DNA of 16,132 nucleotides from the NCBI GenBank assembly GCA_944391545.1, contig CALXTZ010000021.1:1-16132 (forward strand), in the 5' to 3' direction. The notes under the pieces were generated by a model. It did no database searches, had not been told where the DNA came from, and worked only from the letters and a program-made list of their open reading frames with translations. How positions within the stretch are numbered: the first letter of the stretch is position 1; every line of letters begins with the position of its first letter. The stretch comes from an uncultured Alphaproteobacteria bacterium (GTDB lineage Bacteria > Pseudomonadota > Alphaproteobacteria > CAAHEQ01 > UBA3637). Below are positions 14,120 to 16,132 of this stretch, piece by piece. A program made the position numbers and the translations under genes.

Positions 14120-14147
14120 TTGATAAAATATGAAAAAAGTGTATGCT
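14120..14147 (+). promoter_or_regulatory. Promoter for the RNA region upstream of tRNA-Ser
   Basis: TTGATA (14120-14125) and TATGCT (14142-14147) are separated by 16 bases. Transcription would start near 14154. No ORF with a ribosome binding site begins downstream, so the transcript is probably non-coding and may read through into the tRNA gene. Confidence 0.55.
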
Positions 14148-14153
14148 AAAGCC

Positions 14154-14396
14154 ATTCAGCGAGATGTGGTTACAGCGGGACATCAAAGCCCGGGGAACAT
14201 CTCGACAGGGCGTCAACCCTTTAACCTGACGGAATATGTTGATGCCGGAGGAGGCAGAGGGATCGAGTAACGGTCAGACTCGTCTACCGAAGGTGAACGA
14301 AAAAGGGGCGCCCTTTTGAGTTCTAATCTGTTCAAAGGCGAAAGCCTTTTTCAACAGATTTCTGGTGAAAGGTGAGACAACCCGGAACCAACGCAT
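14154..14396 (+). ncRNA. Putative structured non-coding RNA, unassigned
   Basis: The stretch after the promoter carries no convincing ORF but many stems. GAGATGT (14161-14167) pairs with ACATCTC (14197-14203) around CGGG/CCCG (14176-14179/14189-14192). TGCC-GGAGGA-GGCA forms a hairpin at 14243-14256. CGGT-c-AGA and TCTACCG close a CTCG loop (14271-14289). GAAC-AAAAGGG pairs with CCCTTTT-GTTC (14295-14323). AATCTGTT pairs with AACAGATT (14325-14360) over AAAGGC-GAAA-GCCTTT. I compared it by eye with signal recognition particle RNA, tmRNA, RNase P RNA and 6S RNA and found no diagnostic motif. The 3' end is arbitrary. It could also be a long tRNA leader. Confidence 0.35.
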
Positions 14397-14437
14397 TTTA
14401 TGGAGAGGTGGCAGAGTGGTCGAATGCGGCAGACTCG
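14283..14437 (+). repeat. Tandem repeat unit 1: RNA 3' part plus tRNA-Ser 5' half
   Basis: This 155-bp unit is almost identical to 14438-14593 (the second copy has one extra G in a G run). It ends with a copy of the first 36 bases of tRNA-Ser (14402-14437), cut off in the anticodon loop, so that copy is a tRNA fragment and not a gene. The unit boundaries share the octamer cagactcg at 14275-14282, 14430-14437 and 14586-14593. Confidence 0.9.
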
Positions 14438-14593
14438 TCTACCGAAGGTGAACGAAAAAGGGGGCGCCCTTTTGAGTTCTAATCTGTTCAAAGGCGAAAG
14501 CCTTTTTCAACAGATTTCTGGTGAAAGGTGAGACAACCCGGAACCAACGCATTTTATGGAGAGGTGGCAGAGTGGTCGAATGCGGCAGACTCG
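14438..14593 (+). repeat. Tandem repeat unit 2, ending in the 5' half of the intact tRNA-Ser
   Basis: This second copy is 156 bp. It repeats both hairpins of the preceding RNA region, and its tRNA half (14558-14593) is the one that continues into the complete gene. Confidence 0.9.
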
Positions 14594-14648
14594 AAATCTG
14601 TTGTACCGCTTGTCGGTACCGGGAGTTCGAATCTCCCCCTCTCCGCCA
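14558..14648 (+). tRNA. tRNA-Ser (anticodon CGA)
   Basis: This 91-base serine tRNA has acceptor GGAGAGG (14558-14564) pairing with CCTCTCC (14638-14644). The D-arm region includes AGTGGTCGAATGC. The anticodon loop CTCGAAA gives anticodon CGA, reading UCG. The long variable arm GTACCG-CTTGT-CGGTAC is typical of class II tRNAs. The T arm is GGGAG-TTCGAAT-CTCCC, and CCA is encoded at 14646-14648. It is the only complete tRNA here; partial copies lie on both sides. Confidence 0.95.
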
Positions 14649-14778
14649 GAAAATACCCCTCATTTTTTAAAACAGGGAGATGAGAACGACCGGTACGGGC
14701 GATAGCCCGCGGGAGTTCGGCGACCGATAGAGCGCGACGTCCGAAGGACGGTCCCCGAAGGGGATGCGTGAAACGCAC
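14630..14778 (+). repeat. Downstream tandem repeat unit 1, starting in the tRNA-Ser T loop
   Basis: The unit starts with the last 19 bases of tRNA-Ser (14630-14648), then gaaaatacccc, the hairpin CGGGC-GATA-GCCCG (14696-14709) and a tail of three micro-hairpins (14738-14777). Positions 14630-14720 match 14779-14869 with a single mismatch (g/a at 14692/14841). Confidence 0.85.
14738..14777 (+). other. Three consecutive 13-base hairpins with GAA loops
   Basis: CGTCC-GAA-GGACG (14738-14750), TCCCC-GAA-GGGGA (14752-14764) and TGCGT-GAA-ACGCA (14765-14777) follow each other with at most one base between them. Each has a perfect 5-bp stem of different sequence and the same loop. Confidence 0.8.
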
Positions 14779-14905
14779 AATCTCCCCCTCTCCGCCAGAA
14801 AATACCCCTCATTTTTTAAAACAGGGAGATGAGAACGACCGATACGGGCGATAGCCCGCGGGAGTTCGGTGGTCGACAGGACACGACGGCTGAAAGGTAG
14901 TCCCA
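14779..14905 (+). repeat. Downstream tandem repeat unit 2, with diverged tail
   Basis: The unit repeats the tRNA 3' end (14779-14797) and following sequence to 14869 almost exactly at a 149-base offset. From 14870 to about 14905 it remains only loosely alignable to unit 1, and the micro-hairpins are lost. From 14906 to 14950 I see only an AT-rich spacer with the short palindrome gaaaagttttc. Confidence 0.75.
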
Positions 14906-14950
14906 AAAGATACCTCCCCATTTCCATAACGAAAAGTTTTCCCTTTCTTT

Positions 14951-15580
14951 TTACCGAATGAAATTCGTAAATTCGGGTTGTTCCTTTTCCGGCGGCAAAA
15001 TACCGGCTTTGGTACCCGCTTCCTTACATTTCAAAAAGTACGCCATGTTTTTAGCCAAAATCCGCATATTTTGCATCCCTTCTTTATCTTGCCGCACTTC
15101 TTCGGGTGAACTGCCGTGCACCATGTTCCAATACCGTCCCGAAATAATCGGCATCTCGTTGATTTGAAAATATTTATTCAGCTGGTCTAACGTCGCTGTC
15201 GTTCCGGCACGACGCGCACTGGCCACAGCAGCACCGGGTTTGGAGCGGAAGATGTCTTTCCCGGCCAAAAACGCGGAAAAGAACGCTCGATCCATAAACG
15301 CCGTCATTCCGCCGGATGCCGATGCATAATGGACCGGCGAACCTAAAATATATCCGTCAAAATCCGCCGCTTTATCCACAAAAGCGTTCACGGCATCATT
15401 GATAACACATTTCCCGAGCTTGGCACAGGCACGACAAGCCATACACGGCCGGACATCCATCCCGATGTGATAAATTTCCGATTCAATGCCTTCCTTTTTC
15501 AATTGTTCTGCGATTTCCGACAAAGCCGTATAAGTACACCCTTTGACATGCGGGGATCCGTTAATCAGTAAAACTTTCAT
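14951..15580 (-). CDS. Iron-sulfur flavoprotein / NADPH-dependent FMN reductase-like flavodoxin
   Basis: This 209-residue flavodoxin-fold protein starts MKVLLINGSPHVKGCTY, where INGSP-x-x-x-G-x-T is the FMN phosphate-binding loop. A compact cysteine motif, C-x2-C-x2-C-x5-C (PCMACRACAKLGKC, residues ~47-60), is that of iron-sulfur flavoproteins binding a [4Fe-4S] cluster. GSPVHYASASGGMTAFMDR is the second FMN-contacting region. Such proteins shuttle electrons between ferredoxins and other acceptors in anaerobes. The start at ATG 15580 has AAGGAGG six bases upstream; this sits in the last codons of the ferredoxin gene, which stops one base earlier. A longer open frame upstream of 15580 only shadows that gene. 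The two gene products probably work together. Confidence 0.88.
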   Translation of the reverse strand: MKVLLINGSPHVKGCTYTALSEIAEQLKKEGIESEIYHIGMDVRPCMACRACAKLGKCVINDAVNAFVDKAADFDGYILGSPVHYASASGGMTAFMDRAFFSAFLAGKDIFRSKPGAAVASARRAGTTATLDQLNKYFQINEMPIISGRYWNMVHGSSPEEVRQDKEGMQNMRILAKNMAYFLKCKEAGTKAGILPPEKEQPEFTNFIR

Positions 15581-15581
15581 A

Positions 15582-16132
15582 TTAACCTCCTTGAATGGTT
15601 TGTTCTTGAACGGCTGCGATTTGAACGGCCTGCACCGGGCAGACACTTTGACACAAACCGCATCCGATACACTTTTGTTCGTCAACGACCGGAAAAGCCC
15701 GGCGCTTTCTGCTGACGGCTTCTTGCGGACAAACGCTGACACACCGCCCGCATTTGACACAAATTTGCGGATCGATTTCGGCCAATCCGATTTGTGTTTT
15801 TTGCTTTTGCGCCAGCGTCATGCGTTTCAAAGCCCCTGCCGGACAAACGTCCGAACACCGATGACAATCAAACCGGCAGTACCGCCCGTTAAAATCAATG
15901 TGGACGGCCGGATAGGTTTCGTCGGCTTTCTTGATGATTCCCATCGGGCAATTTTGCACACATAAGTTGCAATTCAAACACCGATCCGCCAATTTTTCCG
16001 CCGAGCCGGCACCGGGCGGTACAATCACTTTTTTCACGGACGAAGCCATCGCCTGCGCCCACACCCAGCCGGCTTTAACCGACACCAGAAAAAGGCCGAC
16101 CACCACACCCGTTTTCAACCAACGCCGTCTGT
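15582..16132 (-). CDS. MauM/NapG-type ferredoxin with four [4Fe-4S] motifs and Tat signal (5' end outside window)
   Basis: The frame is open from the right edge. The visible N-terminus reads RRRWLK followed by a hydrophobic stretch (TGVVVGLFLVSVKAGWVWA), a twin-arginine signal for export of a folded protein; the true start lies beyond 16132. After VIVPPGAGS come four cysteine motifs: CLNCNLCVQNCP, CRFDCHRCSDVCP, CVKCGRCVSVCP and CIGCGLCQSVCP. The order and the PPGA segment match the MauM/NapG family, periplasmic electron-transfer ferredoxins often paired with a membrane quinol-oxidising NapH-like protein. That partner, if present, would lie outside the window. The gene ends ATT-CAA-GGA-GGT-TAA, which also supplies the ribosome binding site for the flavoprotein. 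Confidence 0.9.
   Translation of the reverse strand, partial: RRRWLKTGVVVGLFLVSVKAGWVWAQAMASSVKKVIVPPGAGSAEKLADRCLNCNLCVQNCPMGIIKKADETYPAVHIDFNGRYCRFDCHRCSDVCPAGALKRMTLAQKQKTQIGLAEIDPQICVKCGRCVSVCPQEAVSRKRRAFPVVDEQKCIGCGLCQSVCPVQAVQIAAVQEQTIQGG

Noticed and set aside
14154..14396. Signal recognition particle RNA, tmRNA, RNase P RNA or 6S RNA
   Set aside because: The region shows GCCGGAGGAGGCAG, which only superficially resembles the SRP tip; the conserved GGTCAGG/AGCAGCC strands, a tmRNA T arm and tag, and RNase P core sequences are all missing.
14402..14437. Extra tRNA-Ser gene, or a tRNA interrupted by a group I intron in the anticodon loop
   Set aside because: Only the 5' half is present and no 3' exon follows before the next copy. 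The exon does not end in T as group I splice sites need, and the arrangement is fully explained by tandem duplication.
14558..14905. Integrated mobile element with att sites at tRNA-Ser
   Set aside because: No integrase, transposase or cargo lies between the tRNA fragments; the repeats are short tandem units, so only a hotspot can be claimed.
14439..14927. Minus-strand ORFs of 74-86 residues across the tRNA region
   Set aside because: They are translations of the tRNA and its repeats (a common annotation artefact), with no ribosome binding sites.

Overview
The window looks like chromosomal DNA of an alphaproteobacterium, probably a host-associated and at least partly anaerobic one. Three things support this. 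First, rph-rdgB sits divergent to grpE, a neighbourhood common in Alphaproteobacteria. Second, two prepilin-like proteins carry the unusual processing motif G^R-x3-E. Third, an iron-sulfur flavoprotein is coupled to a MauM/NapG-type ferredoxin, which is more typical of anaerobes. Base composition is moderate, with local GC-rich islands. Taxonomy is inference only; there is no rRNA here.

Layout. 1-992 (minus, running off the left edge) encodes a prepilin-like protein with a 91-residue pre-sequence containing three ~40-bp GC-rich palindromes, a ~40-residue Gly-Ser linker and a Cys-rich tail. Its promoter has an 11-base G tract between -35 and -10, so it may be phase-variable. Divergent from it is an OmpA-family lipoprotein (1117-1764). 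Next come a short, apparently frameshifted remnant (1855-2156), a polyprenol/diacylglycerol kinase-like membrane protein, two related small membrane proteins, and a Prx6-type peroxiredoxin ending in a strong terminator. On the minus strand follow RNase D and a degenerate Nudix-like protein (4401-6302). CCA-adding enzyme and a second short prepilin lie on plus (6514-8181), meeting rdgB and rph on minus (8168-9473). grpE is on plus, followed by an apparent operon of lipoprotein, yifB/comM and a PAS protein with no kinase domain (10242-14111).

From 14112 to 14950 there is no protein gene. A promoter and a structured, possibly non-coding RNA precede tRNA-Ser(CGA). The 5' half of the tRNA is tandemly duplicated upstream with the 3' part of the RNA (155/156-bp units). 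Its 3' end is duplicated downstream (149-bp period). The window closes with a translationally coupled minus-strand redox pair: a Tat-type multicluster ferredoxin (partial at the right edge) and an iron-sulfur flavoprotein.

Housekeeping functions dominate: tRNA maturation, RNA processing, nucleotide sanitation, protein folding and peroxide defence. The parts most likely to be new are the G-tract promoter, the palindrome-bearing prepilin leader, the RNA/tRNA duplication region and the kinase-less PAS protein.
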